From Amoebophilaceae bacterium (lineage in GTDB: Bacteria > Bacteroidota > Bacteroidia > Cytophagales > Amoebophilaceae), in NCBI GenBank assembly GCA_025455725.1, contig JALOLY010000001.1:1-60136 (forward strand): 60,136 nt of DNA, given 5' to 3'. The notes under the pieces were generated by a model that did not search any database, had not been told where the DNA came from, and saw only the letters and a list, made by a program, of their open reading frames with translations. Numbering within the stretch: the first letter of the stretch is position 1; the number at the start of each line of letters is the position of its first letter. A program made the translations under genes and the position numbers. Shown here piece after piece: positions 17,281 through 27,129 of this stretch.

Positions 17281-18714
17281 CTAAAAAGAAGCATTGCCAG
17301 GTGTCCTCGGAAAGGGGATAACGTCTCGTATGTTCTCCATACCTGTGACAAATTGCAACAACCGTTCTAAGCCTAGCCCGAAGCCGCTGTGGGGCACAGT
17401 GCCGAAGCGGCGCGTATCTAAGTACCATTGTAAGCTGCCTGCATCTACGTGCATTTGTTGCATCCTTGCCACCAGTTTTTCTAAGCGTTCCTCACGCTGT
17501 GAGCCCCCTATCATTTCTCCTACGCCTGGAAATAAGATATCCATGGCAGCTACAGTTCTACCATCCTCATTTTGACGCATGTAAAAAGCCTTGACGTCAC
17601 TTGGGTAGTCCGTAATGACTACAGGCTGCTGAAAGTGCTGCTCTGCTAGATAGCGTTCATGTTCTGCTTGTAAGCCAGCACCCCAGTCCCGAATGGGGTA
17701 AGTAAAGCTTTCTTTTTTGTTGGGTTTAGAATCCTTTAAGATAGTAATAGCCTCAGTATAAGTAATGCGGTGAAAGGGGCGTTCTGCGACCAATTTCAGG
17801 CGTTCAAGCAGAGGAAGTGTCCTCACGGTTGTGTGCTTTTGTGACTGTGCTTCGAGTACCCTTTGATGCAGCAAGTCAAGATCATTTGGACACTGATCAA
17901 TTACAAACCGAACTAAATATTTTAGCAATGATTCTGCCAGTGCTACAGTATCTGTAAGGTCGTAGAATGCCATTTCTGGCTCCACCATCCAAAATTCTGC
18001 CAGATGCCGCGTGGTATGTGAATTTTCGGCCCTGAAAGTAGGCCCAAAGGTATACACCTCTGCTAGGCCCAAGGCTGCAGCCTCCGCTTCTAGCTGTCCC
18101 GAAACCGTTAAGCTAGTTTTCTGACCGAAGAAATCCTGACCAAAATCGATACTGCCATCTATTTGCCGAGGCGGCTTTGCAGTATTTATCGTTGTTACCT
18201 GGAACATTTCTCCAGCTCCCTCTGCATCAATCCCCGTGATGATCGGTGTGTGTAGGTACACAAAGTCTCGTTCATGAAAAAAGTGATGAATGGCATAGCT
18301 GATGGCGTGGCGGATTCTAAAAACGGCGCTAAAGGTACTAGTACGAAATCGCAGGTGTGCTATTTCGCGCAAGAATTCCAAGGAATGCTTTTTGGGTTGT
18401 AATGGATAGTTGATCGCGGTGCCCAGGATAGTAAACTTTTCTCCTTTCAGCTCAATATCCTGTGCTTGGCCTTGAGAAGTAGTAATGACGCCCTCTACGC
18501 ACAAGCTGCTTCCGGGGGAGATGCTTTGTAATGTTGCCTCTGAGAGTTGCGTGGGAGCGGCCACTACTTGCAGGTTACGAATTACGGAACCATCATTGAG
18601 TGCAATAAAAACCATGTTTTTACTGACACGTTTGGTTCTGACCCAGCCTTTCACACAGATCCATTGCCCTATTTGTGCTATGGTTAAAAGTTCCTTTATC
18701 TTTGTTCTTCTCAA
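17281..18714 (-). CDS. asnS: Asparaginyl-tRNA synthetase
   Basis: A class IIb synthetase that charges tRNA-Asn. The N-terminal OB-fold anticodon domain contains VKGWVRTKRVSKNMVFIALN. Motif 2 appears as FRAENSHTTRHLAEFWMVEPE, and motif 3 as GFGLGLERLLQFVTGMENIR then DVIPFPR. I choose the TTG at 18714 (start of (M)RRTKIKELL), where Bacteroidota homologues begin, giving about 477 residues. The frame can be opened at another TTG at 18753 but the extra 13 residues look unconserved. It is convergent with phrB, with a 35-base gap. Confidence 0.95.
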   Translation of the reverse strand: MRRTKIKELLTIAQIGQWICVKGWVRTKRVSKNMVFIALNDGSVIRNLQVVAAPTQLSEATLQSISPGSSLCVEGVITTSQGQAQDIELKGEKFTILGTAINYPLQPKKHSLEFLREIAHLRFRTSTFSAVFRIRHAISYAIHHFFHERDFVYLHTPIITGIDAEGAGEMFQVTTINTAKPPRQIDGSIDFGQDFFGQKTSLTVSGQLEAEAAALGLAEVYTFGPTFRAENSHTTRHLAEFWMVEPEMAFYDLTDTVALAESLLKYLVRFVIDQCPNDLDLLHQRVLEAQSQKHTTVRTLPLLERLKLVAERPFHRITYTEAITILKDSKPNKKESFTYPIRDWGAGLQAEHERYLAEQHFQQPVVITDYPSDVKAFYMRQNEDGRTVAAMDILFPGVGEMIGGSQREERLEKLVARMQQMHVDAGSLQWYLDTRRFGTVPHSGFGLGLERLLQFVTGMENIRDVIPFPRTPGNASF

Positions 18715-18850
18715 GTTTTTTTTTCTAAGTGCAGCCCCAAAATTACCGTACAATACCGTAATAGAAAAGCGAGTAGGGGCAAGACGGTGTTCACAGTGCT
18801 TCCCCTTGGGGTTTCTTTAGCGCAACAGCCTTACTTTAGTTTGATCGAAC

Positions 18851-20278
18851 ATGCAGAAACTGCGTTTAAAATCTACCCTCACACATCGCCTGTCTCCTCA
18901 AAAGCTACAGCTTATTAAGCTTTTGCAAGTCCCTTCCGTGGCCATGAAAGCTCGCATTGAACAAGAGCTGGCTGTTAATCCAGCCCTGGAAGAGGGTGAT
19001 AATGTGCTGGAAGAGCAAGAGATAAATGAAGAGTATGCCGGAGAAGAAGAGTTGTTGGCAGATGACTTAAACGTTGATGGCTATCAGGCATACCACAAGC
19101 ACCATGAGCCATACCAGAATCGGCTAGCAGCGAAATCTCTTATGCTCACTCATGCTCATTCCTTGGATGAGCAGCTGTTGCGACAGCTTAGTTTCCTTAA
19201 ACTTGATCAACGTCAACACAAGATAGGTATCCATCTTATTGGTAGTATTGAGAGTGATGGTTATATCCGTCGTGATTTGGAGGCCATTGTCAATGACCTA
19301 GCTTTTACACAGTATATCGAGACTAATGTTCAAGAAGTATCAGCTGTGCTCAGCAAAATACAACGGTTTGATCCTCCGGGCATTGGTGCCAGAAGCCTGC
19401 AGGAGTGTTTGTTGATCCAGTTGGAGAAAAGTCAAGAAAGTGGTGCAGCTCGCGAGCTTGCCATACGGGTACTTACGCAGTGTTTTGAGGCATTTTCTAA
19501 AAAGCACTATGAAAAGATCCTTGAAAAACTAGGCCTTACAAGTTCAGCATTACTTAAACAAGCCCTGGCTTTAATAACTAGACTTGATCCCAAACCGGGA
19601 AGTAGGATCAACGAATCTTCCCATAGCGAAGTGTTACATCCCGATTTTGTTGTCACAAAACAAAACGGGCAGCTTCATGTCTCACTCACTGATTACACTA
19701 CGCCAGTGTTGAGGACTCGAAAAGGTTACGTTGCCATGATGGAGCACTATCGCAAGCATTCAAAAAAAGATGAAAGAGTTAAGGAGGTGACGTCTTTTGT
19801 AAGAAAAAAGCTAGAGGCTGCCCAGTGGTTTATCGATGCCGTTCAACAACGTAAGCACACGCTACTCAATACTATGAAAACAATCGTAAACCTGCAGCAT
19901 GCCTTCTTTATGGAAGAAGAAGAGCACAGGCTTAAGCCAATGGTGTTGAAGTGTGTGGCAGCAAGAATTGGTATGGATGTGTCCACTGTAGCAAGGATAG
20001 TCAATAATAAGGCTGTACAGACCGACTTTGGTATTTATCCTCTGAAGTTCTTCTTTACTGAGGCCATTACCACCACTTTGGGAGAGGAAGTAAGCAACAG
20101 AGCTGTTAAAAAAGCTGTTGCAGACATCATCGCGCGTGAAGACAAGCGAGAGCCTTACACCGATGAAAAGATTGCTGTTTTGCTTCAAGAGCGAGGATAC
20201 CCCATAGCTCGAAGAACAGTAGCCAAATACAGGGAACAGTTGAACCTTCCGGTAGCTAGATTGCGTAAGGGGATCTAG
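18851..20278 (+). CDS. rpoN: RNA polymerase sigma-54 factor
   Basis: RpoN directs RNA polymerase to -24/-12 promoters and needs an AAA+ activator to start. Region I is QKLRLKSTLTHRLSPQKLQL with LLQVPSVAMKARIEQELAVN. A long acidic region II follows, then the core-binding domain and the helix-turn-helix. The RpoN box ARRTVAKYREQLNLP (about residues 453-467) is intact and near the end, as expected. At 475 residues it is full length. No sigma-54 activator gene is visible in this window. It is convergent with the following outer-membrane protein gene. Confidence 0.96.
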   Translation: MQKLRLKSTLTHRLSPQKLQLIKLLQVPSVAMKARIEQELAVNPALEEGDNVLEEQEINEEYAGEEELLADDLNVDGYQAYHKHHEPYQNRLAAKSLMLTHAHSLDEQLLRQLSFLKLDQRQHKIGIHLIGSIESDGYIRRDLEAIVNDLAFTQYIETNVQEVSAVLSKIQRFDPPGIGARSLQECLLIQLEKSQESGAARELAIRVLTQCFEAFSKKHYEKILEKLGLTSSALLKQALALITRLDPKPGSRINESSHSEVLHPDFVVTKQNGQLHVSLTDYTTPVLRTRKGYVAMMEHYRKHSKKDERVKEVTSFVRKKLEAAQWFIDAVQQRKHTLLNTMKTIVNLQHAFFMEEEEHRLKPMVLKCVAARIGMDVSTVARIVNNKAVQTDFGIYPLKFFFTEAITTTLGEEVSNRAVKKAVADIIAREDKREPYTDEKIAVLLQERGYPIARRTVAKYREQLNLPVARLRKGI

Positions 20279-20304
20279 TGTCTCCTTGATGCAAGTTTCT
20301 CTGC

Positions 20305-21105
20305 CTACAAAAGGTCAATAGAAATCCCTATGTGGAAAGGCTTTGCAGTAGTGTTTTCTGGCCCTTTATCCTCTTTGAATAAGTTAGAAAGAATGTGCGT
20401 GTAGCAAAGCCCGAACCTCCCCCAACCGAATCTGGCATGTAAACCGGCGCGCATCCCTTGTAGGTTGAAGCTTTCCACGTTGTGTTGCGTCTTAATCATA
20501 TCGTCTTCTTTGTACTTTATGGTTGTGGAAGCATTCCACCGCAAACCCAGCTTAAGGCCTAAAGCTGCAAAAAAACCCTCCTTCGGACACTCATTATTTG
20601 CGTTAAATCTTGCTTCCAATACGAGAAAATCTAAATAACGCACATCGAGAGACGACGCAACAAACTCTTCCTTCCTTGGAAAGAGTTCATCAGTTTTCTT
20701 GAATATGGTATTACGATCGCCTGTATCGTCGCGCACCAGAGCACTGCTCCCATCTTCAAACTGGTAACCATCAAATGCTAAACCTATACCTGGGCTAATA
20801 GTAAAGCGAGAGCTTCCTAGACGTATGTTGTAGAAGAAATACACATTTATAAACCTAGATTGCCAGAATGACGTACCCATCTTTGAGGGACTGTTCCTTA
20901 AACAATTAAACCCCCAGTCGACTACCAACCCCCCATAGTTGGGGAAAGGTGAGGAGACGGTTTCAACCTGGTCAGAGTGACTCTTGTGTGTATCACTTTC
21001 ACTGGCTGTTGTACTTGAGAAACCGGGCCCATTGTCTTTGCCTGCCTCGGCCCATACATAGATGGGGGCAGTAGATAGAGAGAGTATAAGAAGTAGCTTC
21101 TTCAT
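20305..21105 (-). CDS. Outer-membrane beta-barrel-like protein
   Basis: MKKLLLILSLSTAPIYVWAEA is a clear Sec signal peptide. The rest alternates polar and hydrophobic residues in short strands (FINVYFFYNIRLGSSRFTIS, GFFAALGLKLGLRWNAS, RAGLHARFGWGRFGLCYTHI) and ends in HIGISIDLL. That is the look of a small PorT-like or OmpW-like barrel of about 266 residues. Function unknown. The ATG at 21105 (MKKL) is preferred over the one at 21111. AT-rich sequence upstream could hold its promoter. Confidence 0.65.
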   Translation of the reverse strand: MKKLLLILSLSTAPIYVWAEAGKDNGPGFSSTTASESDTHKSHSDQVETVSSPFPNYGGLVVDWGFNCLRNSPSKMGTSFWQSRFINVYFFYNIRLGSSRFTISPGIGLAFDGYQFEDGSSALVRDDTGDRNTIFKKTDELFPRKEEFVASSLDVRYLDFLVLEARFNANNECPKEGFFAALGLKLGLRWNASTTIKYKEDDMIKTQHNVESFNLQGMRAGLHARFGWGRFGLCYTHILSNLFKEDKGPENTTAKPFHIGISIDLL

Positions 21106-21111
21106 TATCAT

Positions 21112-21539
21112 TTGGCTAGAATTGTCGGTTCTTCTTGTTACCGGACAAAGCTAAGATTTTTCCACCGCAGTCAAAACATATGCTTCGGGAGATATGTGAG
21201 TCTAAGCGTGGTTATCAAAAGTAAACCGGGATGTATGATGTCATCGTGTGTGAGTGGCATCTGTTGCAATTGGTAGTCTTAGTATGGCTTCGGTGCAGTG
21301 ATCTTCAAAGGTTCTTTCGGCAATATTTTGTTACATATACGGGTAACTTGCTCACTCGTCTTAGGCACTTCTCATAAGGGTATTCTGCGTGGGGTACGCA
21401 GTGACTAGGATAAACCTGCGGGATCTTGAAAGATAATGACTCCTTTTGCCGGTTGCAGTTCATCGCTCAACTTGCCTAAGTTTTGTCCTTATTGAGTAAT
21501 GAAGATTTATTGCCTAGGTTTGCAGTCCTCTGGTTCATT
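21112..21539. other. Spacer between OMP gene and tRNA-Arg, no gene seen
   Basis: About 430 bases with stops in all frames and no convincing repeats. The part just before 21540 should carry the tRNA promoter, but no clear box was seen. Confidence 0.5.
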
Positions 21540-21613
21540 GGACCTGTAGCTTAATTGGATAGAGCACTGCACTACGGATGCAGAGGTTGGGGGTTCGAAT
21601 CCCTCCAGGTTCA
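21540..21613 (+). tRNA. tRNA-Arg (anticodon ACG)
   Basis: The cloverleaf is complete. Acceptor GGACCTG pairs with CAGGTTC (one G-T pair) and the D stem is GCTT/GAGC. The anticodon stem CTGCA/TGCAG has loop CTACGGA, giving anticodon ACG (read as ICG after editing). The T stem GGGGG/CCCTC has loop TTCGAAT, and the discriminator is A. Confidence 0.95.
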
Positions 21614-21747
21614 CTGACTATGCGCTTGAGGCTACTGCTTTCATGAGTAGGGGGCAGCGCTTGCTCTTTGATGCATAACACCCTCAAGATACGCCATGCC
21701 CGGATGCATATCCAATGTGTCGACAGCGAGATCGGTAAAGCATACGA

Positions 21748-23673
21748 TCACCAAATAACAATACCCAACTGGTGCGCAATCCTTACTTCTGATTGCTTGA
21801 GGAAGGTATGCACCTGAAGTAGCTGGTCTTCTATCTCGGGCTCGGGGGCATTCTGTAGTCCTGCTCGGTTGTCCTCAATAAGTTGCTGAATGAGTCTGAG
21901 TTTGAGCCTGAGGATATTCTTGAAGGCTGCTTGGTGCAAGTCGTCTTCTTCCTTAGCCGTATAAATCTGATGCCCCTCTTCCCAATAGTCACTTACTTCA
22001 TATGGAGATGCAGCCAGGTCGATAGCTGTTTTTTTCATGTTTTCATCCTGATGTTGGATAAAGTAGGTAGTGTTCACCACATTCCCTTGTGCAAGCTGTT
22101 GCTGAAAATGCTCCATAATTTCCCTATACTCGGGCGTACGAAAGTGCACTTCCTCCAGCTCTTGCAGAAGGTACGTGTACAGTGGCTTATCGCCTTCTAT
22201 AGGGACTGTTCCGTAGTTCAGTAACATGCGTATGCTCTCTCGTTCATACGCTTTGATGCTATCATCTAGCTTGTGAGTCTGTTCAGCGCTAGGGTTCAAT
22301 ACTATAGGGGTTGCGGTTGTGTGTTCACGAAATGAACGTTCACCCCGTCGAAGTTGCTCTTGCTTCCTTTGCAGGATTAGCTTACTCTGCTCGGTGTTGA
22401 GTACTGCTTCATCAATACCCAGAAGCTCACTACACTGCTGTGTCAGCACAGCCCTTTTAACTGCATCTGGGACGACTGCGATGCTTTGAATAATTTCCTT
22501 AATAGCTCCCGCCTTGCGAATAGGGTCTTGCTGGTGTGATTTCAGGAGAAGGGTAGCCTTGAATCTAATAAAATCCTGTTCCTGTGCTTGGAGGTAGTTC
22601 TGAAAAGCTTTTGCCCCTACTTTACGGGTATAGCTGTCTGGGTCTTCGCCCTCGGGTAGTGACACAATCTTAACATCAAGCCCTTTTTCCAATACCATGT
22701 CGACACCTCGCAATGAGGCTCTGATGCCGGCCGGGTCCCCATCAAACACAATGGTGATGTGTTTGGTAAATCTACTAATCAGCTGAATCTGCTCTTCAGT
22801 CAGCGAGGTTCCTGAGGAGGCAACCACATTGGTAATGCCAGCCATGTGTAGACCTATCACATCTGTGTAGCCTTCCACGAGGTAACAGTTGTCTTCTTGT
22901 CTGATTTGATGTTTGGCTTGAAAAATACCGTATAGCGTGCTACCCTTGTGGTAGATAGCTGTTTCTGGTGAGTTAATGTATTTGGATTGCTTGCTATCTG
23001 TTTTGAGTATCCTGGCTCCAATAGCGATCACTTTACCCGAAACGTTGTGAATAGGAAAGATTATTCTACCTCTAAATCGGTCATACGGTTTTTTGTGTTC
23101 ATTCTGAATGATGAGTCCTGCTTTTTCCAAGAGGGCTTCTTTATATCCCTTGTGTTTGGCAAATCGGCAGAAAGCCTCCCAGGCGTCGAGACTATACCCT
23201 AGTTCGAATTTCTTGATAAAATGTTCAGAAAAATGCCGTTCTCTAAAATAACTGAGTCCTACAGTTTGCCCCTCAATGTGTTTCCACAGGGTGTTTACAT
23301 AGTACTCCTTAGCGAGATTGAGTAATATATACAGGCTGTCTTTTTCATGTTGCTGCTGAATTTTCTGTTCATGAGGTTCAGACTCTTGGATGTCAATGCC
23401 GTATTTGTTGGCTAGGTATTTGATGGCTTCTACAAAGCTGATTCCCTCTATCTCTCGTATAAAGGTGATAGCATCGCCGGCAGCATCACATCCAAAGCAC
23501 TTGTAGAAGCCTTTGGCAGGCGAGACAGAAAAAGAGGGAGTTTTTTCGTGGTGAAAAGGACAACATGCCCATAGGTTTTTTCCTTTCTTTTGGAGGGTTA
23601 AAAAGTCAGCAATGACTTCCTCGATATGGACGCTACGTTGTACTTCCTGTATGGTTGCTTGGCTAATGGACAT
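21748..23673 (-). CDS. dnaG: DNA primase
   Basis: DnaG makes the RNA primers for replication. The CHC2-type zinc finger spans about residues 37-62 (CCPFHHEKTPSF ... YKCFGC). The polymerase domain includes YDRFRGRIIFPIHN. The TOPRIM fold appears as YLVEGYTDVIGLH near residue 264 and IVFDGDPAGIRAS near 310. The C-terminal third is the helicase-binding part and is poorly conserved, as usual. At 641 residues it is full length. The start at 23673 (MSISQATIQEV) fits the family. It is preceded by a 12-bp tandem repeat that separates it from nuoC. Confidence 0.96.
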   Translation of the reverse strand: MSISQATIQEVQRSVHIEEVIADFLTLQKKGKNLWACCPFHHEKTPSFSVSPAKGFYKCFGCDAAGDAITFIREIEGISFVEAIKYLANKYGIDIQESEPHEQKIQQQHEKDSLYILLNLAKEYYVNTLWKHIEGQTVGLSYFRERHFSEHFIKKFELGYSLDAWEAFCRFAKHKGYKEALLEKAGLIIQNEHKKPYDRFRGRIIFPIHNVSGKVIAIGARILKTDSKQSKYINSPETAIYHKGSTLYGIFQAKHQIRQEDNCYLVEGYTDVIGLHMAGITNVVASSGTSLTEEQIQLISRFTKHITIVFDGDPAGIRASLRGVDMVLEKGLDVKIVSLPEGEDPDSYTRKVGAKAFQNYLQAQEQDFIRFKATLLLKSHQQDPIRKAGAIKEIIQSIAVVPDAVKRAVLTQQCSELLGIDEAVLNTEQSKLILQRKQEQLRRGERSFREHTTATPIVLNPSAEQTHKLDDSIKAYERESIRMLLNYGTVPIEGDKPLYTYLLQELEEVHFRTPEYREIMEHFQQQLAQGNVVNTTYFIQHQDENMKKTAIDLAASPYEVSDYWEEGHQIYTAKEEDDLHQAAFKNILRLKLRLIQQLIEDNRAGLQNAPEPEIEDQLLQVHTFLKQSEVRIAHQLGIVIW

Positions 23674-23724
23674 TGTTCATGCTGCTGATTAGGCAAGTGA
23701 TTTATCGTTTGGATAGATTGTTAG

Positions 23725-23768
23725 ATCGTGTTACCTATCGTGTTGCCTATCGTGTTACCTATCGTGTA
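23725..23768. repeat. 12-bp tandem repeat between nuoC and dnaG
   Basis: About 3.7 copies of ATCGTGTTACCT (23725, 23737, 23749, 23761), the second copy with one change. It lies in the 130-base spacer upstream of dnaG and downstream of nuoC. Confidence 0.85.
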
Positions 23769-23806
23769 TCATCGTCAGTTCACCATCAGATCGGTCAATT
23801 ATCCCA

Positions 23807-24304
23807 TTACTCAATAGAGATACCATGGTACTGCTGTTGCACTACGTAGTCTTTTCTTAATGGATAGCCCTCCCAATCGGTAGGCAGTAAGATACGCCGA
23901 AGGTCTGGATGTTGTGTAAAATCGATGCCTACCAAATCATATGCCTCACGTTCGTGCCAGTTAGCACTCCTCCAAATATGGCTTACCGAGGGCACTGTGG
24001 GCAATGGTGCACCGGATTTTTCTCTATTTACCAATACCTTGATCATTATTTGTAAATGGTAGGGAATGGAGTACAAATTATAGATTACCTCCAAGGTGCT
24101 TGCTTCGGGCCCATTGTCTAGGGCTGTTATACAGGATAAATAGTCAAAATAAGTCTTCTCATTTTCATGAAGCACTTGCCCTACTTCAGCAATGCGTTGT
24201 GTTGGAACACAGATAGTCGGCGGTGTGGCGTTGGGATCTTGTTCTATAATGATTGATGATCCTAATTTTTGCGTCAGTACTAGAATACTTGCTTCGAAAG
24301 TCAT
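23807..24304 (-). CDS. nuoC: NADH-quinone oxidoreductase subunit C
   Basis: The 30-kDa-type hydrophilic subunit in the peripheral arm of complex I. The family signature is clear in the C-terminal half: HEREAYDLVGIDFTQHPDLR followed by RILLPTDWEGYPLRKDY (about residues 114-152). The length of 165 is typical for the separate, non-fused NuoC. It follows nuoB with a 19-base gap. NuoD normally comes next but here lies 12 kb away at 36.7 kb on the other strand. Confidence 0.95.
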   Translation of the reverse strand: MTFEASILVLTQKLGSSIIIEQDPNATPPTICVPTQRIAEVGQVLHENEKTYFDYLSCITALDNGPEASTLEVIYNLYSIPYHLQIMIKVLVNREKSGAPLPTVPSVSHIWRSANWHEREAYDLVGIDFTQHPDLRRILLPTDWEGYPLRKDYVVQQQYHGISIE

Positions 24305-24323
24305 CAGTTCTCAGTTGGTCTTG

Positions 24324-24833
24324 CTAGATTTTATTCACGGGTTTTTCTGGAATATCAGATGGGGTGCGTCCTTTTTGGCGTATTTTTTCTTGTAGCTTCA
24401 AAATTCCACCAATCAAGGCTTCGGGTCTTGGCGGGCAACCCGGCACGTAGACATCTACAGGAATGATTCTATCTACACCTTTGACCACATGGTATCCGTG
24501 TTGCCAGTAGGGTCCGCCACAATTAGCGCAGGAACCCATCGAAATCACGTAGCGTGGTTCGGCCATCTGCTCGTAGAGCCGCTTAATTCTGTCGGCCATC
24601 TTAAAAGTAACCGTGCCCGATACAATCATCACATCTGCTTGACGAGGAGAGGCCCTAGGAATGACCCCCAAGCGGTCCAGATCGTAGTCACCTGCATAAG
24701 TTCCCATCATTTCAATGGCACAGCATGCTAAGCCAAACGTCATTGGCCACAAAGAGGAGCGCCTCGCCCAGTTGAGGAGCTCTTCTAGTTGGGTCAAGGT
24801 TACTTCGCCGTCTCCTGTTTTTTGTAATCTCAT
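24324..24833 (-). CDS. nuoB: NADH-quinone oxidoreductase subunit B
   Basis: NuoB carries iron-sulfur cluster N2, the last cluster before quinone. The four cluster cysteines are visible: the adjacent pair in [10 protein letters not shown] (about residues 36-37), one in [10 protein letters not shown] (about 101) and one in [12 protein letters not shown] (about 131). At 169 residues it has usual length. It starts nine bases after nuoA ends and runs into nuoC, so nuoABC form one transcription unit. Confidence 0.97.
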   Translation of the reverse strand: MRLQKTGDGEVTLTQLEELLNWARRSSLWPMTFGLACCAIEMMGTYAGDYDLDRLGVIPRASPRQADVMIVSGTVTFKMADRIKRLYEQMAEPRYVISMGSCANCGGPYWQHGYHVVKGVDRIIPVDVYVPGCPPRPEALIGGILKLQEKIRQKGRTPSDIPEKPVNKI

Positions 24834-24842
24834 GGTTTCTTT

Positions 24843-25358
24843 CTATTTAGCTTTTTGGATGTGTTGTAGTCTTCTTGGCGTTGAGGCATAACGATGGTTG
24901 ATTTGCTCATAGTGTGCCTTGGGTACTTTGGAAGCAAAAGTAGGGGGTATAGGACAAGGGTGTGTGCTAGCTAGGTGTCCTTGACGCCACATATAGGCAA
25001 GGCCTATACCCAAAGGAACAATGAATAGTACGATAGACATCGCTGTGTAGCGAGCCCATAAACCCTCTGTTGCTTCATTGAGTGTTGGGTTGGCCCACAC
25101 CATTGCCCAGGGAAAGAGAAGCACTGTTTCTGCCTCAAAAAGCATAAAGATGATTGCGATGACATAAAAACGCGCGTTAAACTTTCCCCAGGAACCCCCG
25201 GTGGGTACCTCACCTGATTCGTAGGTACACAACTTCGCTTCGTTGGGGAGGTTGGGCTGCAGCAAGGCGCTTGTCAATGAGCCCAGGCCCACCAGGAGTA
25301 GCGCGCCTGCTATAAAAGTCAGTATTTCCAGAAAGGCAATCTGTTCAATACCCATCAT
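24843..25358 (-). CDS. nuoA: NADH-quinone oxidoreductase subunit A
   Basis: A small membrane subunit of complex I with three helices. The family signature is present: YESGEVPTGGSWGKFNARFY (near residue 45), then VIAIIFMLFEAETVLLFPWA, where the conserved acidic residues of the second helix lie. The 171 residues include a C-terminal tail (roughly residues 120-171) longer than in many NuoA proteins. It is the first gene of nuoABC. Start at 25358 (MMGIEQIAF); the second Met at 25355 is equally possible. Confidence 0.95.
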   Translation of the reverse strand: MMGIEQIAFLEILTFIAGALLLVGLGSLTSALLQPNLPNEAKLCTYESGEVPTGGSWGKFNARFYVIAIIFMLFEAETVLLFPWAMVWANPTLNEATEGLWARYTAMSIVLFIVPLGIGLAYMWRQGHLASTHPCPIPPTFASKVPKAHYEQINHRYASTPRRLQHIQKAK

Positions 25359-25619
25359 TTGTAGTTACGGAATGGTTAGGGATATAAAACCCATGAGGTC
25401 TCCAAGCAGGGAAACACGCAGCAAAGCCGGGACTGCTGCGAACGAACTTATGTTCATTTGCCTATGACCACCCCAATTGTCCAATAAAAAAGGGCCGAAT
25501 CGAGTGGTTGGGTGTCCCTTGAGTTTCCAAGAGTATGGAATATCGGTGTAGGGACATCCCCGTGCTGGGGATCATGGCCACACAACAGCGCCTGGTTCAT
25601 ATATGCATTACGCAGCACA

Positions 25620-26939
25620 TTACTGGGTACCTGCAGGTTTCTCTTGAGGATAGTTGCCCACCTTTTTCTCCAGTTTTTCGAAATGCAGCACCCCAAGTAT
25701 ATACCCCAACGCCACGGGGAACATAACTATAGATATGCCCCAATGGCCAAAATACTTCACTAGATAAACGAGTCCGAAGGGAATAACAACAGACATTGCA
25801 GTGCGCGACAGCGCATATATCAGTCCAGCATAGGTAAAACGCTTAAAAACGGGAAAGTGTCTGAAAAATATTGGCATGGCTGACGTGCAGTTGATCACAA
25901 ACAGCATGACGAATACTTGTATAAGCAATAATCCAAAGGGTGTCTGCAGGTTTGTCAGCAAGTACGGCAAAATCAGTACAAAGGGCAAAAACAATATTCC
26001 TTTGAATCTCAGAATTTTCAGCGGATAGATGCTGTAGCTAAGGTAGGTCAGCACGAGATACCCTACTAGGTTGGCAATAGAAGCAATGAAGTTTTGGCCA
26101 ATTATCTGCTCAGGAGTAAAACCAAAAGTTTGTTTTAAAATATTGCCACAATGAATGTATGTGAAATAGAAGCAGGCTGGCCAACCACACTCCATCAAGA
26201 AATACGCCAAGAGTGTTGCCGTACTGGATCTCTCGTGATAGGCAGGGATGTGGTCTAATTCTTCTGCCAGTTTTCTACCGTCTTCAACATCTTCTTTGAT
26301 TTTCCGTCTGGCATCAACAAATTCTGACGTTTCTCTAAGCTTGGTCCTGGCTACAGAACCAATGACAGCAACTACGGTACCTGTCCAAAAAGCAATGCGC
26401 CAATTGAAGCCCATTGAAGTAGTCAGGTAAGCCACACCCAGGGCGAAGTTGGCCCCTAAAATGGAAAAGACTGAAATTAACGTTACCATTGGATACTGTA
26501 TAGGCGGTTTAGTAGTCTCAGTCATGTAAAGCTCTGCACCCACAATCTCGCCCATAGAGGACATACCTTGTGCAATTCTACATAGTGTCACTATCCAAGA
26601 AGCTGTGACACCTATTTGTGCGTAGGTGGGTAGGTTGGCCATGATCAAGCATGAGATAGCCATAATAAATGTTGTGAGGATAATAGTTGCCTTGCGGCCC
26701 ACCGTGTCTCCTATATAACCAAATACGAGTGCGCCAACGGGCCGCAACAAGTAGGTAGAGCAAAAAGCAAATGCACTACGTAGTGCAGTGGTATGAGGAT
26801 CTATAGTTTTAGAAAAAAATAGCTCATTGAGTAACACTGCCATGTGTACATAAAGCATGAGGTCAAAGTATTCCAAAAACGTCCCCATAGAGAGAAGGCC
26901 CATCGCCTCTTTTTGCTCTCTTTTGAGTGAGGTAAACAT
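25620..26939 (-). CDS. MFS permease, ProP-like metabolite/H+ symporter type
   Basis: A major facilitator superfamily permease with about twelve helices, of the metabolite:proton symporter group that includes ProP and related organic-acid carriers. The N-terminus MGLLSMGTFLEYFDLMLYVH matches the group. LLRPVGALVFGYIGDTVGRK (about residue 70) is the loop 2-3 MFS signature. RIAQGMSSMGEIVGAELYMTE (about 128) and GFNWRIAFWTGTVVAVIG (about 180) follow. The substrate is unknown. Start set at 26939 (MFTSLKREQK); an ATG nine codons earlier at 26966 is possible. A broken copy of the same gene lies just upstream. Confidence 0.88.
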   Translation of the reverse strand: MFTSLKREQKEAMGLLSMGTFLEYFDLMLYVHMAVLLNELFFSKTIDPHTTALRSAFAFCSTYLLRPVGALVFGYIGDTVGRKATIILTTFIMAISCLIMANLPTYAQIGVTASWIVTLCRIAQGMSSMGEIVGAELYMTETTKPPIQYPMVTLISVFSILGANFALGVAYLTTSMGFNWRIAFWTGTVVAVIGSVARTKLRETSEFVDARRKIKEDVEDGRKLAEELDHIPAYHERSSTATLLAYFLMECGWPACFYFTYIHCGNILKQTFGFTPEQIIGQNFIASIANLVGYLVLTYLSYSIYPLKILRFKGILFLPFVLILPYLLTNLQTPFGLLLIQVFVMLFVINCTSAMPIFFRHFPVFKRFTYAGLIYALSRTAMSVVIPFGLVYLVKYFGHWGISIVMFPVALGYILGVLHFEKLEKKVGNYPQEKPAGTQ

Positions 26940-27031
26940 TCCGTGTTTTGTATTTGCTGGATGCATGGTCTCTAGGTGTATGTACGCTTATTACCTTACT
27001 AAAATTTACGCCACACTCCCAATTTTAATTA

Positions 27032-27064
27032 CAAAATAGTTTAATGCAAATATAAAGGCGCAAA
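27032..27064 (-). promoter_or_regulatory. Candidate promoter of the MFS gene
   Basis: In very AT-rich sequence. On the minus strand a TTTG (27061-27064) lies 22 bases before TATTTTG (27032-27038), similar to the Bacteroidota -33/-7 pair. A perfect TATATTTG box (27047-27054) lies between them, so the exact -7 element is uncertain. Confidence 0.35.
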
Positions 27065-27129
27065 AATTGTTAATACAAGATGAATAAACACCAGTATCTC
27101 TACTTTTCCCTACACTCCGTTTTCAGTGT

